The position numbers and the translations under genes are program-made. Shown one piece after another: positions 24,745 to 32,353 of a DNA stretch of 36,250 nt. The notes below the pieces were generated by a model. It was not told where the DNA came from and did no database searches. It saw only the letters and a list, made by a program, of their open reading frames with translations. Each line of letters begins with the position of its first letter. Position 1 is the first letter of the stretch. This stretch comes from JBLHOS01 sp047623825 (lineage in GTDB: Bacteria > Pseudomonadota > Alphaproteobacteria > Rhodobacterales > Rhodobacteraceae): assembly GCA_047623825.1 (NCBI GenBank), contig JBLHOS010000021.1, positions 1 through 36,250 on the forward strand, in the 5' to 3' direction.

Positions 24745-25962
24745 GTGCGAGAGTTGTGGAGATGGTTTGGACCACACGACAACGTCAGTCTGGATGATAT
24801 CCGACAGGCCGGAGCACAAGGCATTGTAAGCGCGCTTCACCACATCCCAGCAGGGGTTGCGTGGTCCAAAGAAGAGATCGCCCAAAGACGGCACGACGTC
24901 TCAGTAAAGCATGACGGCACTGAAACTGGCTTGGCTTGGGAAGTGGTCGAAAGTTTGCCGATTTCCGAGGACATCAAAACCCAATCAGGCGACTGGCGCG
25001 CCCATATCGATGCCTATTTACTTTCATTGGACGCACTGGCAAGCCAAGGTATCACAAACATCTGCTATAATTTTATGCCCGTGCTGGATTGGACCCGAAC
25101 TGACCTTCGGGCACCGTTGCCACATGGCGGCACTGCAATGCGATTTGATCTGATCGATTTTGTGGCCTTTGACTTTTATATCTTGCGCCGCGACGGAGCC
25201 GAGTTTGACCACGCCGATGAGGTGCGAGAAGCTGCAAAGCGCCGTTTTTCGTCAATGGACGATGCCCAGAAAGCAAAGTTGGCGCGCAACATTGTTGCAG
25301 GTCTGCCTGGTGCTACAGACAGTTGGACCCTTGAAGAATTGCGTGCGCGACTGGCCGAATATTCAAACCTCAATGCGGATCATCTGCGCCAAAATCTGGT
25401 TGATTTCCTGTCGCAGATTGCGCCGGTCGCAGAAAATCTGGGGATCCGTCTAAGCTGTCATCCTGATGACCCGCCCTTTTCGCTTTTGGGATTACCGCGC
25501 GTGATGTCAGTGGCCGCGGATTATGACCATGTACTGACACAGGTCGATAGCCCCGCGATCGGAATGACGTTTTGCACCGGGTCGCTTGGAGCACATCCGC
25601 AAAATGACTGCGTGGCCATCGCAAGAGATTTTGGGCCGCGCATTCACTTTGCGCATCTGCGCAATGTTCGACGCGATACCGATACCGTTCCATGTTCATT
25701 TTTTGAGGATGGGCATCTTTTGGGTCAAACCGATATGGTTGGCGTGATTGCCGCCTTACTTGACGAAGAAGCCCGGCGGCGCGCCGAGGGGCGCCCAGAC
25801 GCAGTGATACCGATGCGCCCTGATCACGGACAATCAATCCTGTCCGATTTACAAAATCATACGCAGCCGGGATACCCAGCTGTGGGCCGGTTAAAAGGGC
25901 TGGCCGAACTTCGCGGTGTCGCGGCAGCGTTGACAGCGACGCGCCATCAGGGGCCTGCATGA
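24745..25962 (+). CDS. uxuA: D-mannonate dehydratase
   Basis: Dehydrates D-mannonate to 2-keto-3-deoxy-D-gluconate in hexuronate catabolism, using a divalent metal. The 405 residues compare well with E. coli UxuA (394). The N-terminus RELWRWFGPHDNVSLDDIRQ and IVSALHHIPAGVAWS match the family closely. Other hallmarks are NFMPVLDWTRTDL, the metal-binding LSCHPDDPPF, FCTGSLGAHPQND, HFAHLRNVRRD and MRPDHGQ. The start is GTG. The stop overlaps the GntR gene by 4 bp (ATGA). It heads an operon encoding an importer and two further oxidoreductases but no uxuB or uxaC, so mannonate itself or a precursor may be the imported substrate. Confidence 0.95.
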   Translation: MRELWRWFGPHDNVSLDDIRQAGAQGIVSALHHIPAGVAWSKEEIAQRRHDVSVKHDGTETGLAWEVVESLPISEDIKTQSGDWRAHIDAYLLSLDALASQGITNICYNFMPVLDWTRTDLRAPLPHGGTAMRFDLIDFVAFDFYILRRDGAEFDHADEVREAAKRRFSSMDDAQKAKLARNIVAGLPGATDSWTLEELRARLAEYSNLNADHLRQNLVDFLSQIAPVAENLGIRLSCHPDDPPFSLLGLPRVMSVAADYDHVLTQVDSPAIGMTFCTGSLGAHPQNDCVAIARDFGPRIHFAHLRNVRRDTDTVPCSFFEDGHLLGQTDMVGVIAALLDEEARRRAEGRPDAVIPMRPDHGQSILSDLQNHTQPGYPAVGRLKGLAELRGVAAALTATRHQGPA

Positions 25963-26693
25963 TGAACCCCATCAGATCCGTATCTGCGGCCGATATCTAT
26001 GATGAACTTGATCCCAATGAGATCGACCGCATGATGCCGATTGCCCCGCAAGTCTATGCGATCTTGCGCCAGCGTATCGTTGACAATCGATTGCAGCCCG
26101 GCGCGCCGATCGGAGAAAACACACTGGCGCTTCGCCTGAACATCTCTCGCACGCCGCTGCGCGCGGCGCTGCAGCAATTGGCTAAAGAAGGCATGATTGT
26201 CACCAGACCGCAGGTAGGATCGGTTGTTGCGCAACTCGATGGCGCCCGGTTGGAAGAGGCGGTTGTGATGCGTGCTGCGCTTGAAGCGGCAGTTGTTCGG
26301 CGCCTCGCGGAGCGCGGTTTTCGGGAACAGCTTCTGACGCAATCCTTCGCTGAGCAAGAGATTACAGCCGAGGCGGATGATTACGCCACATTTTTTAACC
26401 ATGACGAAACGTTCCATGCCAAGCTGGCTGAACTGGCGGGGCTGCCCAATGTGTGGGCGGCAATCCAATCTGTAAAAGGCCATGTTGATCGGCAGCGCTA
26501 CAAGATGATGGCAGGAATCCCGTTCCGCTCAAGACGGGCCTTTCGCGACCATAAGGAAATCGTCCGTATGATCTTGGCGGGGGATGCAGACGGGGCTGAG
26601 CAGGCCATGCGTGCACATGTGAATTCGGTTCTCGAAATGAACCCGAACGTAGCACGTGAAAACGACGAAATTCAAAAGGGAGAGAAGACATGA
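25959..26693 (+). CDS. GntR-family (FCD domain) transcriptional regulator
   Basis: Probable local regulator of the uxuA operon. The 244-residue protein has a winged helix-turn-helix at about residues 27-88 (YAILRQRIVDNRLQPGAPIG; ALRLNISRTPLRAALQQLAK) and a C-terminal all-helical FCD ligand domain. The FCD Asp/His metal-binding candidates are visible in NHDETFHAKL, FRDHKEIV and MRAHVNSVL. FCD regulators of this type sense small organic or sugar acids. It overlaps uxuA and the binding-protein gene by 4 bp at each end, so it is cotranscribed with its targets. A matching GTATAC palindrome lies before uxuA. Confidence 0.9.
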   Translation: MMNPIRSVSAADIYDELDPNEIDRMMPIAPQVYAILRQRIVDNRLQPGAPIGENTLALRLNISRTPLRAALQQLAKEGMIVTRPQVGSVVAQLDGARLEEAVVMRAALEAAVVRRLAERGFREQLLTQSFAEQEITAEADDYATFFNHDETFHAKLAELAGLPNVWAAIQSVKGHVDRQRYKMMAGIPFRSRRAFRDHKEIVRMILAGDADGAEQAMRAHVNSVLEMNPNVARENDEIQKGEKT

Positions 26694-27976
26694 CAATAAA
26701 ATTGAAAACTGTTCTGACAGGAACAGCCTTGGCGATGAGCGTCCTTGCGACATCAGCCATGGCACAAACCGAATTGCGGATGACATGGTATAATGACGGC
26801 AACGAAGGCGAAGTGATGCGCGGCTTGCTGGATGGGTTTGAAGCGACCCACCCCGACATTTCGGTGACGCTTGATGTAGTGCCTTATGCGGCAATTCTAG
26901 AAGGTTTGCCGATTCAGCTTGCCGCTGGTCAAGGGCCCGATCTGGCCCGTGTCACCGACCTTGGTGGCTTAAATGAATATTATCTGGACTTAACGCCATA
27001 TGTGTCCAACCCAGACTACTGGGAAGCCAGCTTTGGCCCGTTCCTGGAATGGTTGCGGCCTGCTGGCAACGACAGCGCAATTTCTGGCTTTATGACCCAG
27101 CTGACTGTCACCGGCCCCTATGTGAACCGGACACTGTTTGAGCAAGCCGGTATGGACATGCCCGGTGACGGCGCCACCTGGACCGATTGGGCCGCCGCAG
27201 TGAACGAAGTGGCCGAAGCACTTGATATCCCAATCCCGATGGCATGGGACCGGTCCGGTCACCGCGTCGCAGGCCCTGCAATTGCCATGGGCGCCCAAAT
27301 GTTTGATGCAGACGGCAACCCCGCGCTGGTCGATGACGGCCTGAAGGCGATGGCCACGATGCTTTATGATTGGCATCAAGACGGCACGATGAGCCCAGAG
27401 CTTTGGGGATCTGTGTCCGGCTCAACCTACTTGGGCGCGAATGAGGATTTCGCCAACGCGAAAGTGGTCATGTATATGTCCGGCTCTTGGCAGATCCCAC
27501 AATTTGCCAATACGATCGGCGATGCCTTTGACTGGTGGGCGGTTCCGGCCCCTTGTGGTCCAGCGGCCTGTACAGGCATGCCCGGTGGTGCAGCACTGGT
27601 CGCTCTTGCAGGAACAGAGCATCCTGAAGAGGTCGGCATTTTGATGGAGTATCTGTCCAGTGAGGCGGTTTTGGCCGAATTCTACGGTCAGACGCTGTTC
27701 ATCCCCGGTCACCTTGGTCTGGCACAAGGCGGCGTTGAATTTGCAACCGACGATCCACGCGCCCGTCATGCGCTGGAAACCTTCGCAGGCGCAGTGCCCA
27801 GCATCTCGCAAACTGCATTTGACCTGCAGGGCTATCCCAACAACCGCGTTCTATTCAACGCTCTGATCTCTCGTCTGGGTGAAGCAATCGTTGGCGAAAT
27901 GACGCTGGATCAGGCGTTTGATCGCATGACCCAGGATGTTGAGCAGCAGCTCGCAGAGCAAGCCCGCGACAACTAA
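26690..27976 (+). CDS. Periplasmic binding protein of the uxuA-linked ABC importer
   Basis: Family-1 extracellular solute-binding protein of 428 residues, receptor for the CUT1-type importer that follows. The signal peptide ends at about residue 25 (SVLATSAMA then QTELRM). The mature part has the usual two-lobe pattern, with GQGPDLARVTDL near the N-terminus and PGGAALVALAGTEHPEEV in the second lobe. C289 and C294 (CGPAAC) could form a small disulphide loop near the predicted cleft. It overlaps the regulator gene by 4 bp and is followed by an 11-bp perfect stem-loop. Genome context suggests a hexuronate- or aldonate-related sugar; the ligand is not deducible from sequence. Confidence 0.9.
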   Translation: MTIKLKTVLTGTALAMSVLATSAMAQTELRMTWYNDGNEGEVMRGLLDGFEATHPDISVTLDVVPYAAILEGLPIQLAAGQGPDLARVTDLGGLNEYYLDLTPYVSNPDYWEASFGPFLEWLRPAGNDSAISGFMTQLTVTGPYVNRTLFEQAGMDMPGDGATWTDWAAAVNEVAEALDIPIPMAWDRSGHRVAGPAIAMGAQMFDADGNPALVDDGLKAMATMLYDWHQDGTMSPELWGSVSGSTYLGANEDFANAKVVMYMSGSWQIPQFANTIGDAFDWWAVPAPCGPAACTGMPGGAALVALAGTEHPEEVGILMEYLSSEAVLAEFYGQTLFIPGHLGLAQGGVEFATDDPRARHALETFAGAVPSISQTAFDLQGYPNNRVLFNALISRLGEAIVGEMTLDQAFDRMTQDVEQQLAEQARDN

Positions 27977-27989
27977 GCGAAAGCCCTTA

Positions 27990-28018
27990 TCTCGGCCCCT
28001 GATCAAAAGGGGCCGAGA
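27990..28018 (+). promoter_or_regulatory. Intercistronic stem-loop after the binding-protein gene
   Basis: A perfect 11-bp stem (TCTCGGCCCCT / AGGGGCCGAGA) with a 7-nt loop lies 13 bp after the stop and 29 bp before the permease start. No U-run follows. Expected role: protecting the upstream mRNA from 3' exonucleases or partial termination, giving more binding protein than permease. Confidence 0.8.
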
Positions 28019-28047
28019 CCAATTCGTATCCCGACTGGGTTTGACCT

Positions 28048-29067
28048 ATGCCTGACAATGATGCCAATGCCTCCCTTCCTGACAAGCTGACGGCACTTGT
28101 GGCGATACCTGTCGTCCTGTTTTTCCGCTTGTTCGAAATGCCATTCCGGTTGTTGCAAAAGGTTGGTGGGATCAAGGCGATGCCCTATTTCTTCTTACTG
28201 CCGAACCTAGCTTTTTTCGGCGTCTTCGTCGTTTTGCCACTGTTCATAAATTTAGCATTCTCGTTTTCGGGTGGCACAAACATCTTCCTGACTGACCGCG
28301 TCTATACCGGCACTGAGCAGTATGAATTTCTGTTCGACTGCACCAATTACTTTGATCCGCAGACTTGCCGCGAAGACAGGTTCTGGAAGGCGATCTTTAA
28401 TACCGCGACATTCGTTGTCATTCAGGTCACCTGCCTTGTCGTGCTGTCACTGGTCACTGCCTTGATCTTGAATCGTAAGATCAGGGCCCGCGGATTTTTC
28501 CGTGCTGTCTTCTTTTTCCCGGTATTGCTGTCGCCGGTTGTTGTTGCGCTGATCTGGAAATGGATTTTGCTGCGCGACGGGATCCTCAACGCCTTTTTGG
28601 TGTCGATAGGGTTGGACCGTGTATTGTTTTTCGTCAGCCCCGAATGGGCGATGTTCTGGGCGATCTTCGTATCGATCTGGTCCCATATGGGGTTTTATAT
28701 GTTAATCCTTTTGGCCGGACTACAAGCGATCCCGCCTGACCTTTATGAGGCCGCTGAGATGGATGGCACATCGCCTGAGCGTGTGTTCTGGAAGATCACA
28801 CTGCCGCTTTTGTGGCCCAATATGTTGGTGGTCGTCGTGCTGGCGCTGATCAAGGGCGTACAAATCTTTGATGAGGTGTTCGTGTTGACAGGCGGTGGGC
28901 CGGGCACTGCCACGCAGTTCATCGTCCAATACATCTACACCACAGGGTTCGCGAGCAGGGTCCAAAACTTTGGCCTTGCGTCGGCTGCATCAGTCGTTCT
29001 GGGGCTGGTTTTGTTTGTGCTGACAGTGGCACAACTGGCCGCGACAAGAAGGAAAGATGATGTCTGA
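28048..29067 (+). CDS. ABC importer permease (MalF type) with N-terminal extension
   Basis: First inner-membrane permease of the uxuA-linked importer, 339 residues and longer than SmoF. A cytosolic or membrane-associated N-terminus of about 45 residues, with a hydrophobic patch VAIPVVLFFRLFEMP, precedes helix 1 (about residues 47-72). The first periplasmic loop is enlarged and carries C98 and C107 (CTNYFDPQTC), a possible disulphide. The EAA loop YEAAEMDGTSPERVFW begins near residue 233. The 3' end overlaps the next permease by 11 bp. It belongs to the CUT1 permeases, and the loop enlargement is unlike its counterpart in the polyol operon. Confidence 0.9.
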   Translation: MPDNDANASLPDKLTALVAIPVVLFFRLFEMPFRLLQKVGGIKAMPYFFLLPNLAFFGVFVVLPLFINLAFSFSGGTNIFLTDRVYTGTEQYEFLFDCTNYFDPQTCREDRFWKAIFNTATFVVIQVTCLVVLSLVTALILNRKIRARGFFRAVFFFPVLLSPVVVALIWKWILLRDGILNAFLVSIGLDRVLFFVSPEWAMFWAIFVSIWSHMGFYMLILLAGLQAIPPDLYEAAEMDGTSPERVFWKITLPLLWPNMLVVVVLALIKGVQIFDEVFVLTGGGPGTATQFIVQYIYTTGFASRVQNFGLASAASVVLGLVLFVLTVAQLAATRRKDDV

Positions 29068-30133
29068 TAGCGCCCAACAGCCACGCTCTGTCGGTCGCCT
29101 GCTGACGGCCAAACGCGGTCGCAGCAAGCTGCATTGGACAGATGTTTTTTCCTATATCTACCTTGGGCTTGGCGTATTGCTGATGTTCGCCCCAGTCGTC
29201 TGGCTGGTCATGTCGTCATTCAAAACACCGGCGGGGCTGCTTGAATTTCCGCCGACCTTGTTACCGCTTGGGCAGATTTCGGTCGAAGTGCCCGGCTATG
29301 ACGACCCCTTGCTGCTCTTTAGTACGACCATGGAGGATGGCAGCGTCATGGAATTGGCGCAGGTTCGCCGGGTCGGCATTATCAGCCAGATGGTGGACCC
29401 TACTGATCCCGAACAGACCTTTAGGGTTGGGATCGCTCAGAATGAGCCAATCCGCGAATTTCGAATGGCATGGGAAAACTACATAGATCCACTCGAGCGC
29501 TTTAATTTCGTAGGGTATCTGCGAAATTCAGTCGTTGTGACAGTTACTGCCACCATTGTGACGCTGCTGATTAATTCGATGGCCGCCTATGGTTTGTCGA
29601 TTTATGAGTTCAAAGGCCGCAATGCGATCATGCTGTTTGTGATCGGCACATTGATGATCCCGATCACCGTTATTCTAGTGCCGGTTTATTTGGTGGTCAC
29701 GTCAATGGGCATGGTCAATTCGCTTTGGGCGGTCATCCTGCCGGGGGCAGCGACCCCAACAGGCGTTTTTCTACTGCGCCAATACATGCTGACCATCCCG
29801 AAAGACCTGATTGAGGCCGCGCGCATGGACAAGGCCAGCGAATGGCAGATTTACTGGCGCGTGGTGATGCCGCTGGCGCTGCCTGCGATTGCGGTACTGG
29901 CAATCTTTTCAATCATGTGGCGCTGGAATGAATTTCTTTGGCCGTTGATCGTGCTGAACCGGTCCGAGGTCTACACGCTCCAAGTTGGCCTGAATGCATT
30001 TCAGGGTGAGCTGAATGTGCAGTGGCACTACATCCTGGCTATGACTGTCGTCACCTTGATCCCTGTCGTTTTGGTCTTTGCCTTTCTGCAAAAATTCATA
30101 ACGACCGGCATCGCAAGTTCTGGGATGAAATAG
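29057..30133 (+). CDS. ABC importer permease (MalG type) with large periplasmic insert
   Basis: Second permease of the uxuA-linked importer. At 358 residues it is about 80 longer than SmoG. After helix 1 (about residues 33-54) the conserved FPPTLLP (64-70) is separated from the usual AWENY (138-142) by about 65 inserted residues. The insert contains VEVPGYDDPLLLFSTTM and RVGIIS segments and looks like a small beta-rich domain facing the periplasm. The remaining helices and the EAA loop (IEAARMDKASEWQIYW) are normal. Starts at 29057 and 29060 are both possible behind GAAGGAAAG. The stop overlaps the GTG of the next gene by one base. Confidence 0.9.
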   Translation: MMSDSAQQPRSVGRLLTAKRGRSKLHWTDVFSYIYLGLGVLLMFAPVVWLVMSSFKTPAGLLEFPPTLLPLGQISVEVPGYDDPLLLFSTTMEDGSVMELAQVRRVGIISQMVDPTDPEQTFRVGIAQNEPIREFRMAWENYIDPLERFNFVGYLRNSVVVTVTATIVTLLINSMAAYGLSIYEFKGRNAIMLFVIGTLMIPITVILVPVYLVVTSMGMVNSLWAVILPGAATPTGVFLLRQYMLTIPKDLIEAARMDKASEWQIYWRVVMPLALPAIAVLAIFSIMWRWNEFLWPLIVLNRSEVYTLQVGLNAFQGELNVQWHYILAMTVVTLIPVVLVFAFLQKFITTGIASSGMK

Positions 30134-31146
30134 TGACCGAAAAACCCCTGATCCTGTTCGACCCGTTTCCAAGAAACGAGGCGATGGTCTACCCGCCCGA
30201 GACCGCGGCAGCGCTGGCAGAGATGGGCCGCGTCGTGACCCATTTTGGCAGTCGTATGCCCGATGAGATGGTGGAGAAACTGTTGCCGGAGGTGAGCGTT
30301 ATAGTCGGACAAACAGCGATGCCCAAAGAGCGGCTGGATCGTGCCCCAAACTTACGGGCGATTTTGAATGTCAAAGCCAACTGGGAACCCAATATTGACT
30401 ATGCTCAGGCCCATGCGCGTGGAATCCACGTGTTGTCAGCAGCCCCTGCAATGGCCCCTGCCGTGGCGGAATATTGTGTGGCGCAGGCCATTACTTTGGC
30501 GCGCGGCCTGCACACGGCAGACCCGCGGTTTAGGGCCAGCGATGAGGCCTATGGAATAGCCGGAAACGCCACAGCCTACAGCCTTTATGACGCAGAAATT
30601 GCATTGGTTGGATATGGTAATCTTGGCCGAGCACTTGCGCCGCTGCTGCGCCCGTTTGGATGTCGGATCATGGTACATGATCCTTGGCTATCTGACGGAT
30701 ATCTGCGCACTGAAGGGGTTGAGCCGGTAAGCTTGGAGAAGGCGCTGGCCGCCTCACAATTCTTGTTTCTGTTGGCTGGTGTGACCACAGAAAACGAAGG
30801 CGGTCTTGATCGAAACCGGCTCCTGACTATCCAGAATGATGCGACGGTCATTCTTGCCAGTCGGGCTGAGATTGTTGATTTTGATGCATTTTTGGATCTG
30901 GCCGGACAAGGTCATTTCCGCGCGGCCGTCGATGTGTTCCCGAATGAGCCGGTGGCAAGCGACGATCCGATGCGCCAAACTCCGAATGTCCTGTTTTCAT
31001 CCCATCTGGCGGGTGGCGTGACCCCGTCTTATGCGCGGATCCGCGACATGATGCTGGACGATATCAGTCAGATCTTGCGCGGGATGCCGCCCTTGCGAAT
31101 GCAAAAGGCCGAACCTCGTCTGGCAGCTAAAATGCGTAGCCGATAA
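30133..31146 (+). CDS. D-2-hydroxyacid dehydrogenase family oxidoreductase
   Basis: Predicted NAD(P)-dependent D-isomer-specific 2-hydroxyacid dehydrogenase, 337 residues from a GTG at 30133. The Rossmann motif is VGYGNLGRAL (about residue 160). The three catalytic residues are present: Arg in LASRAEIVDF, Glu in DVFPNEPV and His in SSHLAGGV. The GTG overlaps the permease stop (TAGTG). A longer ORF from 30022 runs inside the permease gene and is rejected. Inside a mannonate operon it may reduce or oxidise a 2-keto or 2-hydroxy sugar acid, for example a ketogluconate-like compound. That is inference; substrate specificity in this family is not readable from motifs. Confidence 0.85.
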   Translation: MTEKPLILFDPFPRNEAMVYPPETAAALAEMGRVVTHFGSRMPDEMVEKLLPEVSVIVGQTAMPKERLDRAPNLRAILNVKANWEPNIDYAQAHARGIHVLSAAPAMAPAVAEYCVAQAITLARGLHTADPRFRASDEAYGIAGNATAYSLYDAEIALVGYGNLGRALAPLLRPFGCRIMVHDPWLSDGYLRTEGVEPVSLEKALAASQFLFLLAGVTTENEGGLDRNRLLTIQNDATVILASRAEIVDFDAFLDLAGQGHFRAAVDVFPNEPVASDDPMRQTPNVLFSSHLAGGVTPSYARIRDMMLDDISQILRGMPPLRMQKAEPRLAAKMRSR

Positions 31147-31161
31147 AGCAAAGGAACTTCC

Positions 31162-32247
31162 ATGACGGAAATCAGATTAAGGCAGGTTCGCAAATCCTAC
31201 GGCGATGCCGAGGTTATTCACGGTATTGATCTGGTTGCGCAAAGCGGCGAATTCGTTGTGTTCGTCGGCCCCTCAGGTTGCGGAAAATCGACACTTCTGC
31301 GGATCATTGCAGGCCTTGAGGAGATCACCTCAGGGGAAGTCGAAATCGACGGAGAAGTCGTTAACAATATCACGGCTTCTGATCGCGGGTTGGCTATGGT
31401 TTTCCAATCTTATGCGCTTTACCCGCATATGTCAGTCTATAAGAATATGGCGTTTGGGCTTGAAAATACCAAGATGCCAAAGGCTGAAATCGACAAGCGG
31501 GTGCGTGATGCGGGGGCCTTACTTCAGATCACTGAACTGCTTGATCGCAAGCCCAAGGCGCTCTCGGGTGGGCAACGACAGCGCGTAGCAATTGGTCGTG
31601 CGATTGTGCGTGAGCCCAAGGCCTTCTTGTTTGATGAGCCTCTCTCAAATCTGGACGCAGAATTACGGGTCACAATGCGCAAGGAACTGGCCGCATTGCA
31701 CGCAAAGATCGGCGGCACGATGATTTATGTGACCCACGACCAGACCGAGGCGATGACATTGGCTGATAAGATCGTGGTTTTGCAGGGCGGCAATGTTGAA
31801 CAGATCGGCAAGCCACTTGATCTTTATAATGCACCGTCGAATGTGTTTGTCGCAGGGTTCATCGGATCTCCAAGAATGAACTTGCTGTCCGCGCAGGTTG
31901 AGCCTTCGGCACATGGCGGCATTGACTTAGTGTCAGGCGCGCATCGGATTTCACTTCCTGAAATTGCCGGGATCGTGCCGGGGGATACCGTGACCTGCGG
32001 CATTCGCCCTGAACACGTTACGATCACAGACCAAGACAGCGCTGATTTAAGTGTGACGGTTGAGTTTTCCGAGCAATTGGGCGGACAGACCTACCTTTAT
32101 TGCTCTGGCGGCGGTTTGAGCGATCTAACCGTTCACCAGATGGGCCAACTTGATACGCGGCAAGGCGATACGCTGCATTTGGCGCTAGATCGCACAAAGA
32201 TGCACGTGTTTGGCGCTGATGGAGCTGCAATCGCGAACGGCCTCTGA
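31162..32247 (+). CDS. ABC importer ATP-binding subunit (UgpC/MsmK type)
   Basis: ATPase of the uxuA-linked importer, 361 residues. Walker A (GPSGCGKST, about residues 37-45), Q-loop VFQSYALYPHM, signature LSGGQRQRVAIGRA, Walker B AFLFDEPLSNLDA and the switch histidine in VTHDQTEAMT are intact. The C-terminal MalK-type domain carries GIRPEHV and ends in MHVFGADG. A Shine-Dalgarno AAAGGA lies 6 nt before the ATG. It is a close structural counterpart of smoK at the other end of the window. It lies between the two oxidoreductase genes, so the operon intermixes transport and catabolic functions. Confidence 0.93.
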   Translation: MTEIRLRQVRKSYGDAEVIHGIDLVAQSGEFVVFVGPSGCGKSTLLRIIAGLEEITSGEVEIDGEVVNNITASDRGLAMVFQSYALYPHMSVYKNMAFGLENTKMPKAEIDKRVRDAGALLQITELLDRKPKALSGGQRQRVAIGRAIVREPKAFLFDEPLSNLDAELRVTMRKELAALHAKIGGTMIYVTHDQTEAMTLADKIVVLQGGNVEQIGKPLDLYNAPSNVFVAGFIGSPRMNLLSAQVEPSAHGGIDLVSGAHRISLPEIAGIVPGDTVTCGIRPEHVTITDQDSADLSVTVEFSEQLGGQTYLYCSGGGLSDLTVHQMGQLDTRQGDTLHLALDRTKMHVFGADGAAIANGL

Positions 32248-32353
32248 AAATAGCAGTTATCGGGTACGGCATGGCGGCCCTGCCCCCATCGGCATTGCGC
32301 ACTCTTCTTTTTGGGGCATCCGTGTCGCCCCCTCTTAGGAACTGGAATTTTCC
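32248..32353 (+). other. Gap with a short Rossmann-like open frame before the Gfo/Idh/MocA gene
   Basis: The 106-bp spacer holds an open frame from 32244 reading (CTG)KIAVIGYGMAALPPSAL and on. It ends at a TGA that overlaps the next ATG by 4 bp (ATGA). The KIAVIGYG start resembles a dehydrogenase N-terminus, but the frame is only about 37 codons and lacks a normal start codon apart from an internal ATG at 32271. It may be a leader peptide, a gene relic or chance. Confidence 0.3.

Noticed and set aside
30022..30132. ATG start at 30022 for the hydroxyacid dehydrogenase
   Set aside because: It would lie in another frame inside the permease gene. The GTG at 30133 begins exactly at the family-like N-terminus and overlaps the permease stop by one base.
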